Origin: Pegoplata infirma
Taxonomy: Eukaryota > Arthropoda > Insecta > Diptera > Anthomyiidae
Direction of reading: 5' to 3'
Assembly (NCBI GenBank): GCA_963921195.1
Contig: OY992536.1
Coordinates: 97,365,550-97,429,549, forward strand
DNA: 64,000 nt
The notes below the pieces were generated by a model. The model was not told the origin of the DNA. It saw nothing but the letters and a program-made list of their open reading frames with translations, and did not search any database. Positions 11,091 to 20,888 of the stretch are shown piece after piece. Made by a program: the position numbers and the translations under genes. Numbering within the stretch: the stretch's first letter is position 1; the number at the start of each line of letters is the position of its first letter.

Positions 11091-12317
11091 GGTGAGAAAA
11101 GCATTTCTTTATATTCCCGTAAAAGGGCTATTCATTGGAAAACGATGAGGCTTAGCCCTAAAGTCGTTCATTGGATTACTACAGTAGTGGTGCGTCCGAT
11201 TCTGCTGTATGGAATCATTGTCTGGTGGCCTGCTTTAGAGAAAAAATGAAACTGTCTTAATAACGAAGGAACAGAGAATGGCGTCGATGTGCATCACTTC
11301 TGCTTTTCGAAATCCTCCTTCACTGGTACCATTAGACACATTGGTTAGGCAGTATGCGGCTACGTCGGCAATTCGACTAAATATCACACAGCAATGGATT
11401 GTGGCCATAGCGCGATCTTGAAGAAGATAACTGTACCACAAAATATGGACTGCGCTCCCTCAATGAGCCTTTTTGAGCGTTATTTTACCACTATAATCCA
11501 GAGAGTCTTTAATGAGGGCCATTCCGGGTTGTGAAGCCTCCATAAATGTTTTCACAGATGGATGGAAGCCGCACGAACAAGTGGTTTGGAGTTTATTCGG
11601 AAGATCGTGGGTTGACTCTGGCTCGAAGATTGTTAGATTATTGCAGTGTTACCAGGCAGATATGCTGGCAATAAGCGAAGTGGCCGACTGGTTCAGTTGC
11701 AATGTCTTGTCTACAACCGCAATTAACATCTATTCTGTCAATCAAGCCGCATGTCTTGAAAAGAGATGTCCAAGCAGTTTGACATATGTATGACTCATAC
11801 CAGTTCACAGAGACATTTTAGTGAATTGGAAATTCGATGAGCTTGCAAGATTGGAAACTACCTTACAGGTTCCAACATAATATAAATGTGCTAGTATGTC
11901 TCTAAAAACTTGCAAGCTGAATCTTCTACTTTGTTTTACGACGGAAACTAATCAGAGATAGGCACATGGATGAACGAGTGAGACTATACGACAGATTTTG
12001 CCTTCTCTTAAAAGAAGCGAGCAAGTGAGCTGATTACGCTTTCAAGAGGAGAAATTTCGACGGTGGTTGCTGTAATTACCGGAAAAGACGCAGAGCGGGT
12101 AAATGTGCCGTCCAATGACTTTTGCTCTAGATGCATGGATGACGAGGAGTTTGAAACTGTCGAACAATTGATTTGCAATTTTTCCGGCACTTTCTGGTTT
12201 AATTGGTTTAACTGCAGGGACTAGTAGGGAAACCTTTTAACGTCCTGTGGTATCTCAACGGGCCTAAGAATCTATGAGTACTGACGTAAAACGTCAGCAG
12301 CCTAAACTAACCTAAGG
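11086..12317 (+). pseudogene. LINE copy A, post-RT region, RNase H and C-terminus
   Basis: Reads KSISLYSRKRA, then LSPKVVHW and VVVRPILLYGIIVWW before a TGA near 11248. RNase H follows (11512-11793) with INVFTDGWK, keeping the first catalytic Asp. The usual FQAE is YQAD and the second catalytic position, normally YSDSQAA, is YSVNQAA. The C-terminus near 12110-12190 reads CSRCMDDEEFETVEQLIC, a Cys/His motif lacking the usual His. The end is CCTAAACTAACCTAAGG near 12317. Compare copy B, which has a different RNase H lesion. Confidence 0.75.
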
Positions 12318-13430
12318 TTTGTTTATTAACATATAAATATTCAAATTATCTACCCTGCTTGAAGACTTCTCTGTAGTAATCGAAATCTGCCATCCAAATT
12401 CCTAGGTCGTTCGATATTTTGATCCAAAAATAAATACATTTTCATATGCGAAAATGAAAAATATTTTTCATTTTTGATTTACACTTGGAAATGGTGTGTG
12501 AAAATCCAATGTGCCAAATATGTAAATGATATGTTTGCTTACAAAAAAAATTGTTCTTCCTCAAGTTACATAGAACATTAATCGTTGCATTTAATATATT
12601 TATATTTTAAATGCGGGTGTATTCAAATCTCAAGTTTTAACCTTTGACCAGTGTTGCCAATTTTTAGACAGTTAAGCTGTGGTTTGTTGCTTTATACATA
12701 TTGTTGGAACGTCATGAAGTAATATAAGTAAAAAAAAGTGTAATAAATAAAAGAATTTGTGATATGTCATTTAGTTTTTAAAACAAAATTAAGATGGAGC
12801 TAAACAAGATCTAGATGGCGCCAAAAAAAAATATAAAAGAGTAAATATAAAAATAATGGAGATACTAGTCAACACTTTTTTTTTAAATAATTTGCCCTCA
12901 CTTTACCTTGTGCAGACCCGCCTTCAAATATATCGATCGACACATAATAACTTTTTGAGTCGCTTTAGCTTTGTCGCAAGTCCGGCCATGTAACGGTTTA
13001 ATATGATACAAACCACAATTTTCGACCAACTGACTCCAAGTTTAAAACTTTATTTAATGACGTGAGTAGACGCCATTAGAAAATTATAATTCGTGCTAGG
13101 GTAAAAAATTTTTGAGTGAGTGAAGTATTCGTTATCTCTATTTTTAGTTGTTTACTAGGCTTTAAAAAAATCAAAATTTAATAAAAATCGGATAATAAAA
13201 AACAAATTGGCAAGCACTTAAATATGCAAAAAGTTTCATACTTTAGGGTCCCCTGGAGACGCCCCTATTTAACATGTGGGGTCCTACGTCTAAACTTGAG
13301 GTCGAAATTACGTTAGCTATAACTGGTATAGTTTTTACTGTAATCGGTCCAGTACTTACAGAATGGCCGAAACATTTCCAAACAATTGTAATCCACTGTG
13401 CATTTGAAACCACTGTGAATTGATACAGAT
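12318..13430. other. AT-rich unassigned DNA
   Basis: No credible coding frame. A hAT-like terminus motif (CAGTGTTGCCAA, 12651-12662) is present without a matching partner end, so no element is called. Confidence 0.4.
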
Positions 13431-13495
13431 GGCGGTGCTAATTACACATCCCGTCTGTGGGTCAACACACAACACTGGGTCTTGCAAATTGCGAT
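13431..13495 (-). repeat. Short CR1-like LINE fragment
   Basis: About 65 bp aligning by eye to 10625-10690 of the CR1-like element in the same orientation; the shared core is TCTGTGGGTCAACA followed by TGGGTCTTGC. It is too short for coding analysis and shows the family has other decayed relatives nearby. Confidence 0.55.
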
Positions 13496-13560
13496 TAGTG
13501 CGTTACACAGCCAAAAAAAGGACTTTGCTCTTACAAGAATGGTCCCCAAAGTGACCGTTC

Positions 13561-13706
13561 CAGATTTCTTTGAAATTTATACACAAGATAGAGAAAAAAA
13601 TCTAATTGAATCTTTATGTATTTTGACTTCCTGAACTCGATTCCGCTTAAACAAATCGATCTTAGATTTATTTCTCTATCTTGTGAATAAATTTTAAAGA
13701 AATCAG
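13561..13706. repeat. Hairpin inverted repeat
   Basis: 44-bp arms at 13561-13604 and 13663-13706 are reverse complements with about 5 mismatches around a 58-bp loop. The shared core is ACAAGATAGAGAAA. Probably the heart of a small fold-back MITE whose outer ends I cannot place. Confidence 0.7.
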
Positions 13707-13744
13707 GGAGTCTCACTTAGCGAACTTTCCTTGTAAGATTTTAA

Positions 13745-14355
13745 GAAACCCCAACGATATAATTCAACTCTGATAACGTAATCGAGTTCAGGATGTCAAA
13801 ATACAAATACATTCGATTTTGAATTTTTAAAAAAAAAAAGTTTTTTTTTATGGCAGATTCGAGTTCTGGGGGTCAAAAAACATTAAGATTTTTTGGTCTG
13901 GTTTCTGGTTCAGAACCTTTCAATTGTGGGCTGTGTAATTTTCAGGGTTAGTACACTACTTTTTTTGCTACCTCCTATTTGACAACAATTCCTTGTAATT
14001 TTACAAGCTTTTTACAATAAAATTGTAAATTTACAAAAATTTGTTGAAGAAATAAAACTTACAAGGAGGTTTCGTGTTTTTACTAGATTTTTTGTTACCT
14101 CCTATTTTACGAGAATTCCTAATAAAAATAACGAGCTTTTTCGTAGTTTTACAAGATTTTTACCAATAAAATTGAAAAGTTGCAACTTTTTTAGCGACAG
14201 TTTTTTTGGAAAACTGTCAGATATTGGTAAAATGGGATAACGCGACTTTTTCTAGCAGTTTGACAAGTTTTTTTTTTGTGTGTAGCCTCACAATTTTTAG
14301 CTATAGGTTAAACATTGGCAACCTTTGTTAAAAGGTTTGCTAATGGACCAAATAG
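13745..14355. other. AT-rich DNA with a weak tandem duplication
   Basis: Blocks TGCTACCTCCTATTT (13978) and TGTTACCTCCTATTT (14091) with similar following sequence suggest a decayed 113-bp duplication. Nothing else recognised. Confidence 0.4.
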
Positions 14356-14728
14356 CCACAGACTAGAGATGGGCGCGTGAGTGATATTTGACTCACGCAC
14401 ACAATACAATACAACTCACTTACGTGCACTCACGCAAGCTTCACTCACACTGTGAGGACTAAAGTCGACAGGCTCGTTTTAGTCTCACCTTTATTTTTTA
14501 TTTTTAAATAATTAAACATATTATCCATTTATCTCAAATCAAATTAACGTTTTTGCTTAAAACCATTTTAAATTTAAGTTAAGTCCGTTAAGTTTGAATA
14601 TTTAGTAGTAATGCCACCTGGATGTCAGTGTCAGAAGTATATACTTAAAAATACAACCCTAGCACTTAAGTGGTTGGCAATTCATGTAACAATTCAATGT
14701 TTATGTGTATTTGTGTTGGACAAAATTG

Positions 14729-14736
14729 TATAAAAG
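14729..14736 (+). promoter_or_regulatory. TATA box of the solo LTR
   Basis: TATAAAAG, followed at about +27 to +34 by a TCATTC initiator-like sequence. Consistent with an RNA polymerase II start in the LTR. Confidence 0.6.
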
Positions 14737-14903
14737 CGCGATCAACCAGACAACGAGAGCTTAGTCATTCGGAGGAAGGCAAGTGGTACGGTCGACAGTA
14801 GGCAGTAAGGTTGCAATTCGTTGATTTCAACTTTACTGGTATACAACGGAGACAAGTAGGGTGGTTGCAATTTGTTGATTTCAACCAACGACGAACTTAA
14901 CTT

Positions 14904-15171
14904 AGAATCAAGTCTGCGACGGCTGGCTTCATGCGATGGCATGTGTATTCTACGACCCAGTACACCTGCATTAAATTGGAGGAACATTAAATTTTGGCGA
15001 CTTCGGCAACGGACTTAAACCAGAATCAAGTCTGCGACGGCTGGCTTCATGCGATGGCATGCGTATTCTGATACTTTTCAACGGAATATTGATTTTTATT
15101 ACAACGGCGACGGATTTACAAACAGAATCAAGTCTGCAGCGGCTGGCTTCATGCGATGGCATGAGTATTCT
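14904..15171 (+). repeat. Three 48-bp repeats inside the LTR
   Basis: Near-identical 48-bp blocks at 14904-14951, 15022-15069 and 15124-15171, beginning AGAATCAAGTCTGC and containing GGCTTCATGCGATGGCATG. They are separated by 70 and 54 bp of unlike sequence. They lie downstream of the predicted start, so they would be in the 5' leader of the transcript. Confidence 0.85.
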
Positions 15172-15799
15172 ACAACGTATATTGGATTTTTCCCACTGCA
15201 GACCACCACATATATTCGTATAGACAAGAAAGATAAATGTAAAAGTGCGCGTCGTAATCTATGTTATTTGTGTGTTTTAAATAACGTTTTTTTTTAATAA
15301 AACTTTTATAACGTTTTCTAAAAAACTAAAATAAACTCTTTTTTTATTTCTCTGCAAAATATAAATTTTTGTAACCCTGGACGTGACTGAACCTATCCCA
15401 GCCTAGTGGGAAAAACCTGTCGTTACAACACTCACGTTGACTCACACTCAAAAAACTCTTATATATACAAAAAAAAATCAAAAACTTAAATTTCAAAAAT
15501 CTTTCAAAATTTTCAGCAAAATTTAAAGTTCAGAGAAATTTTACATTTTTTTTCGGGACGAAATCCTTAGTTAAGCCAAATTTTACAAGTTTTTGTTTCT
15601 TCTTTTGGTATGAAAGGATATATGAAGAGAAAATAAATCACTCAAACTCACGCAAAAAATCGACTCACGCACACTCACTCACGCAAAAATCTGACTCACG
15701 CACACTCACTCACGCTATTTTTTTCTGCACTCATACTCACCGACAATCACGTGAGTAAAATTGAATTCAGTCACACTCACACGTGATCCTACCACAGAC

Positions 15800-16459
15800 T
15801 CGACATAAGTGACAGGTGTCAAAAAGTAGTCTTGAACCATATGGTTAATTTTTCAAATTATTCTACGAATTATGTTAGAAAGAGAAAGCCAATATAACGC
15901 GTCATAAGAAAAATAGATGCCAGATCGCTTTTTATTGTTTCACTCACTACTAAGTCGTGAAAAGTGTTGCCATGTTAGCTTAAAACTAGCTAAACCCCGC
16001 TCTGTTTTCTTCTAAAACCGCTTAGTTTGTCCCCATTTACTGTTATAAAACTCTACTGTCAAGGCTGTGACATAGCGTGTCCCGGCGACTTATTTACATT
16101 GCAATCCGCAACAATCCTATAACTACATGCGCTTCGAATAAAATCTCAGCCTGTGTACACTGTACAGGATACCATTTTCGGACAAAGGTTGATCGCTTTC
16201 TAGCGAATGTTGGCTTTATCAACCGGGTCAGTTGGAATGGATGAACTAACATTATTTCTTATTCTTTTAACGAATGATCAGAAGGGTTTGCTTCCCCGGA
16301 GAGCCAAAGACCTTAACACGCAGACGTTTTTCGTGAAATAATCTTTTGACGTCTAAGTACATTGGAACATGTGGATCTCGCCTGTTTGCGCAGCCAAGCA
16401 GGGTTTTTGTTATAACGCCAGTACCTGAAAACCTCTTCATGAAATATTTTCATTTTTCG
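15800..16459. other. Unassigned DNA
   Basis: No clear frame. A lone AAGTGTTGCCAT motif near 15962 resembles a hAT end without a partner. The upstream limit of LINE copy B may lie in this stretch. Confidence 0.35.
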
Positions 16460-17546
16460 GCATCATCATTATTATCTAGAAAAAATAAGTTTCGAGCTTG
16501 TACAAGAAAACAAAGCGTTTCTTCACTGTTTGTTTGTCCCAAACTAGATGGAATCACCCTAGAACTATCTAATGAGGCGAAATACCTGGGTGTAATCCTG
16601 GACTCAAAGCTTTCCTGGAAAAGGAATACAGAGGAAAGGATGAAAAAGTCGTTATGTGCTTTTTACACCTGCAGAAGAACTTATCCACTGGTTGTATGGT
16701 GCGATAATTAGACCAATACTTACCTATGGGGCCCTTGTGTGGTGGAAAGCAGCGGATAAGAAATCATATCTCTGCAACCTACAGAAGGTACAGCGACTGG
16801 CGTGCGTGGGTATCACTGGTGCTATTAGATCAGCACCCCAGGCCGGTCTGGAAGTGATACTAAACATTCAGCCCGTAGATATCTACATCAAGAGCACAGC
16901 AGCAAAATCGGCTCTTAGGTTAAGAGAGTCATTAATTCTTAATCAACGCTCTTGGGGACACTCGACCATATTAAGTACGGTGGGCGGGACAGAATTAGAA
17001 CGGAAAACCGACTATATCTCACCGCAGACGAACTTTGATAGGAACTTCGAAGTCCAAATACTAACTAGGGAAGACTGGGCGGAAACTCTGTTATAACGGG
17101 GAATAAGATCTCAATTTTCACGGCCGGATCGAAGATGGAGGTACAGGTTCTAGGGTATACTCTAAATGGCTCGAAATCAGGGCCTGAGTAAGACTCGCGG
17201 ACAAGTGTAGTGTTTTCCAGGTGAGGTTTTTGCAATTGACAAAGCCGCGCAGATGATTATGACAAAGGACCTAAGTCCTTGCGCCATCAAAATTTTTGTG
17301 GATAGTCTTGCAGCGCTGAAGGCCTTAGAGTCAAACACTGTAAATTCGAGAATTGTTAGTAATTGTATACAATCCCTTCATCGAATCAGTCAGCACACAG
17401 TCAAGCTAATCTGGGCCCCTGGACATAGTGGGGTCGATGGTAACGAATTAGCTGATGAATGTGCAAGAAATGGCTCCGAGTCGGTGGGGGGAACGTGTCG
17501 AACCTTATATCCTGGTTCCGATAGTGAAGTTGATGAACGAAATTGA
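16460..17546 (+). pseudogene. LINE copy B, RT tail and RNase H
   Basis: The first frame includes NEAKYLGVILDSKLSWKRN (ending in a frame shift near 16670-16690). The next includes IIRPILTYGALVWWKAAD and a long post-RT segment to a TAA at 17094. RNase H then begins ISIFTAGSK near 17110, where the usual first catalytic Asp (TDGS) is Ala. Later motifs are intact: KIFVDSLAALKAL (second Asp) and WAPGHSGVDGNELAD (His and last Asp), to about 17460. Stops lie between the two RNase H halves. Confidence 0.8.
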
Positions 17547-17660
17547 TAGGATATCAGAGAATAGGATGAAGGATAGGTGGATATCACTGACCACGTGCAG
17601 GATATCGCGAACCATGTGGCCACTGCCTTTGGCAATCGGACGTTTAGCCTATTTAGCAGT

Positions 17661-17908
17661 GTTTATATCATACCACTGAGTACTAAGACTTGTCAAAAAT
17701 CGTGAGTAATCTGATTTTGTTGACAGTCCAATAAGAATTTTGATTTTATGAAATATTTCAAAAAATGGCTGTGTGTTATTAGATCTGCATACAAAGAGCT
17801 GTATTTAAAAATGTCTGTTTGATTTTGTTTATGATTTTTTGGCAGTATTAAGACTTTGGTAATATTTTACTTTCTTAAAATCCAAAGACTCAGTGGGATG
17901 ATATAAAC
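17661..17908. mobile_element. Small inverted-repeat insertion candidate in LINE copy B
   Basis: 21-bp arms at 17661-17681 (GTTTATATCATACCACTGAG plus T) and 17888-17908 are reverse complements with one mismatch. They enclose 206 bp of AT-rich sequence unlike the surrounding LINE. A MITE is likely; the boundary with its target duplication cannot be separated from the arms. Confidence 0.5.
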
Positions 17909-17929
17909 ACACCTTTAGTAGGAGTACTG

Positions 17930-18690
17930 ACAGGACACTGTATAATCGGCCAAATGGCCGTTCGTAAGGGAATTTCTGGTAGGGACTTTTGTAGAAGTTG
18001 TGGAGAAGTGAAGGAGGAGTCAGTGAAGCACTTGTTGTGTGAATGTCCAGGTGTGATGAAATGTCGTCTTAAGTATTTGGGTTTTTTTTTTGATGACCCG
18101 GATTGCCTAAACAGTGTTCCATTGACTTCTCTAGCAGAATACCTTATAGTACGTTCAGATTGGACTCGATACCTCGTTAAACGGGGTTTCGTGCCAAACC
18201 TCGTTTGAAAATACGTATTTTCCCTCACAAATTTAAACCTTTTTGTAGTAAGGTTTCAACGAAAGTACAATAGAAACCTTTTAAATTTCATAATTATACA
18301 TATTTTTACCACAGTGCGACAACAAGAAATAGAGAAAATGGAAAAATGCCAAATATAAAAAAATAAATAAATATTTATATAAAATTTCTACAAAATATTT
18401 ACTTATTTGGAATAAAAAAAATAAAAACGTATCAAAAAATAATTTCCGCGTAATTTAATTAGATTATAAAAATATTTTTTCAGTGAAAGTTTCCGAAACC
18501 TATATAAGTGTCAAAATTGTTGTATGTGAACAGGTAAGTTTTGAATTTGAAAATATGAGGTTTCAACGGGGTTTCGAGGCCAATCTGAACATAATATTAG
18601 AGAATCGGGGTGGTTTGAGAGGTCGAATTTTATATATCAGAGGGGAGCAGGGAGACAACTTTAGGGGAATCACAATGGGCCTTACGGCCT
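17930..18690 (+). pseudogene. LINE copy B, C-terminal domain
   Basis: Reads VGVLTGHCIIGQ, then CRSCGEVKEESVKHLLCEC, a C-x2-C-x9-H-x4-C motif like the C-terminal Cys/His motif of I/LOA/Jockey-type LINEs. It continues to YLVKRGF at 18190, is interrupted by the insertion at 18192-18564, and resumes in the same sense as EANLNIIL and ends RGITMGLTASE, stop at 18696. The noncoding tail ends CCAACCTAACCTAACC. Confidence 0.8.
18192..18564. mobile_element. 373-bp insertion with 12-bp flanking repeat
   Basis: AACGGGGTTTCG occurs at 18180-18191 and 18565-18576. Removing one copy and the sequence between joins the LINE frame cleanly (KRGF to EAN). The inserted DNA is AT-rich and noncoding. Its ends, TGCCAAACCTCG and the complement of TGAAACCTCAT, are weakly similar inverted repeats. 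Family not recognised. Confidence 0.65.
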
Positions 18691-18741
18691 CCGAGTAAAT
18701 TCGCCAAATTGGCGGACGCCCATCCAACCTAACCTAACCTT

Positions 18742-19269
18742 CACTGTTTGAGAAGCGTTATGAAATTCGGAATACGAAAAGGATGCAGATATGGTAAGGA
18801 GGTCTGAGTTACTGAGACTGATCGTCGAAAAAAATTAATTTAAACCATTTCGATTTTTTTTTTTTTTCAAAATGACATGGTTCATACCGCGAAATATATC
18901 ATCAGCCTGTTCCTTCCTTGGCCGAAGTATATTTATTATTCGGTTGAACATTATTGATTTGTTATGAATTATTACCTTTATGCCATTTGTGCATGTGATC
19001 AACTTGTACGATCTCCATATGTACTGGTTGAGAATGTGTATCTCTCTATAAACTCCACTATTATACACCATACATTCAACATTGGGCATATTTCCGGTCT
19101 TAAATCTTTTTTTTTTTTTGTTTGGTTTAAATTTTTTTTCATTTTCATAGAGCCTGAATGTACAAAAAATATGTTAGTAGTTAAAGCCGATAGACCACAT
19201 GGTTGGTATGATAAAAAGTTAAAGTCATATATATAAGATGATTGATTTAGAGCAATTGGCTTAAGAAAA
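18742..19269. other. Unassigned AT-rich DNA
   Basis: Contains short homopolymer runs; no frame longer than 90 codons and none with recognisable motifs. Confidence 0.4.
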
Positions 19270-20307
19270 CACTGAAAAAAATTTTTGTTGTTTTGGTGTG
19301 AGAATTCAAAAGGTAATTAAGAGAATTTTTTTCAAAAAGGCATGTATTTTTTAAATGATTTAAAAAATGGTCGATTAAAAAATCGGAAGTTCAATTTTAA
19401 TTTTAGAATCGTGGTTTTTAGGAAAAAATTCCTGATTTAAATAATTCCCAACAATACTATTGGAAGTATTTCCTACTCCTCTGGTACTGAAAAACGGCTT
19501 TGACATTTCTTAATGTTTGGCTCCCAGTTTGGGGCCAATGTAGAATCTGAAATCTAAAGAAACAAAATTTTATTTACTGCTAATAACTAGCCGTGTACAA
19601 ATTGATTTGATATCATTTAATCAGACCAGATAAAATATCATTTCACCTAAATAAATATAATTGTATCTGATCAGATATTATGAAATGTCAAATTTGTAGA
19701 AATTCCCGAGTAAAAAAGTTTGGATATAATCATATATTTTGTGATATAATTATATATAAATTGATCTATAATTTGATCCCAAAAATGAAGGATCCAAAAA
19801 TATATGATAATATCTTATTAGATCAAACTTGATATTATTAGACATAATTTGATCCCAAAAATGGAACGGTATATTTCATCTAACTTGATGTTGAAGATCA
19901 TATTAGATCTAATAAGATCTAATTATATATTATTATATCTTTTTCGATCTAATTTTTTATAATATCAAATTAGATAATATTTACCGTTCAATTTTTGGGA
20001 TCTAATTATATATAATTTGATCAAAATTTTTATCTAATAAGATAAACTCATATATTTTTGGATCCTCCATTTTTGGGATCAAATGATATATGGCGCCGTA
20101 TTATTTTTTGTTAGTCGGGAATGTTGACCAATTCAGAGATATAACGAAATTTTGGATTTGGTCATTTCAGATATAATTATGTGCCATCAGACACTATCAT
20201 ATATAAATGGATATATTCAAATCGGATTAGGTCTAATCCATTTTATCCAATTTCAAAACATCTTAATTTTAATTTTAAAACCTTCCTAAAAATATATTCT
20301 TTCAGTG
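19270..20307. mobile_element. Candidate MITE with CACTGAAA ends
   Basis: CACTGAAAAAAA at 19270 and its partner TTCTTTCAGTG ending at 20307 form short inverted termini, and a large palindrome lies between them. The left end is not flanked by TA, so the boundary is tentative. Confidence 0.45.
19771..20084. repeat. Large palindrome (about 100-bp arms)
   Basis: Arms at 19771-19870 and 19983-20084 are mutual reverse complements over most of their length. Shared landmarks are ATTTGATCCCAAAAATG, GGATCCAAAAATATATGA and the ACGGT at the inner edge. The 112-bp loop is rich in AGATCTAAT. Core of a fold-back element. Confidence 0.75.
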
Positions 20308-20888
20308 TATAGATTTATTTTTTTTACCTAAAAGATTATCTTTGTTATGCATGGTTGCTGTCAATGATCTTGTTGACTTGATTGATTTATATTGTGTTGT
20401 AAATGTTGTTCTTTATGTTTTTTTTTTTTGGCTCAACTCTCCTTCCATCTCATTCAAACCATAACTGACAATATATTCGTTCAATACACGCAGTTTACTT
20501 AGTTTTTTTTTTCACCCGAATCTAGACATAATTAATAAATCGCCTTAACACAAAAATTACAACATTCAAATTAAAATATGTACTGATAAAATGGTTGGAG
20601 AATGTATGTAATAAACTCATTATGACCATCTTTCATAGTGTATATCATTATTTAGGATCAGTTGGAAAAATAATTCTTTCACACATTGAAGATGTTTATC
20701 CTAAATAGTAAATGAACGATTTTCCATTTTGTGAATTTTGTAATGATCACCGGTCATAAAAATGAACAAAATTATTTTCATTATTTTTTTACAGGTTTTA
20801 AAATATTTAAGTAGATTAGTAGTTAGTAAACAGGTGCGTTTGGAAAGTGGTTGCCAGATAGGTTCGATTTGGATGAATTTATTAAATA
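20308..20888. other. AT-rich DNA flanking the satellite
   Basis: No gene or element end recognised. The satellite starts abruptly at about 20889 with near-consensus monomers. Confidence 0.4.

Larger units (their letters stand above)
4455..12317 (+). mobile_element. RNase H-bearing LINE (I/LOA-like), copy A, broken by three insertions
   Basis: Composite of plus-strand pieces that together follow the order of one non-LTR ORF2: RT with D-TEGAF and EGVLSSFLWN motifs (4455-4738), YADD (9828-9982), post-RT region with a VRPILLYG..VWW motif (from about 11086), RNase H (about 11530-11760), and a C-terminal Cys/His motif (about 12115-12190). It ends in a short CCTAAACTAACCTAA tail. RT plus RNase H plus a Cys/His tail fits the I/LOA type of LINE; the exact clade is open. 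The pieces are separated by insertions at 4739-6127, 6142-9827 and 9983 to about 11085. Frameshifts and stops make it dead. Confidence 0.8.
14451..15430 (+). repeat. Solo LTR of an LTR retrotransposon
   Basis: About 980 bp from TGTGAGG to GTTACAACA, inside the hAT element, with its subterminal repeats on both sides. It has a TATA box (14729-14736), a likely initiator about 30 bp later (TTAGTCATTCGG), and an AATAAA signal (15297-15302), in the order U3-R-U5 on the plus strand. CTCAC on both sides may be the target duplication, but the boundary is uncertain by a few bases because the surrounding DNA is itself CTCAC-rich. No internal retrotransposon sequence remains. Confidence 0.6.
14364..15791. 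mobile_element. hAT-like nonautonomous element with CACTCACG subterminal repeats
   Basis: Flanked by a perfect 8-bp duplication, CCACAGAC (14356-14363 and 15792-15799), the hAT hallmark. Ends read TAGAGATGGGCGCG on the left and TAGGATCACGTG inward from the right, so the inverted repeats are short and imperfect. Both subterminal zones are rich in ACTCACGC/CACTCAC motifs (14365-14450 and 15430-15785), as hAT transposase-binding zones often are. The middle is occupied by a solo LTR. No transposase. Confidence 0.75.
16460..18741 (+). mobile_element. RNase H-bearing LINE (I/LOA-like), copy B
   Basis: Second copy of the family at 4455-12317, same strand. It keeps the end of RT, the post-RT region, RNase H, a C-terminal Cys/His motif and the CCTAACCTAACC tail (to about 18741). 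It is 5'-truncated within RT, after the YADD motif. Two small insertions interrupt it: an inverted-repeat segment at 17661-17908 and a 373-bp segment at 18192-18564. Frameshifts and stops make it dead. Confidence 0.8.

Noticed and set aside
14742..15162. Minus-strand frames with repeated MPSHEASR..RLDS
   Set aside because: Antisense reading of the three 48-bp LTR repeats; no gene context.
12651..15975. hAT element bounded by GTGTTGCCA motifs at 12651 and 15962
   Set aside because: Both motifs are in the same orientation, so they cannot be a terminal inverted pair.
18710..18741. Telomere-like CCTAACC repeats
   Set aside because: Only two or three units, at the 3' end of a LINE; the related copy ends the same way.
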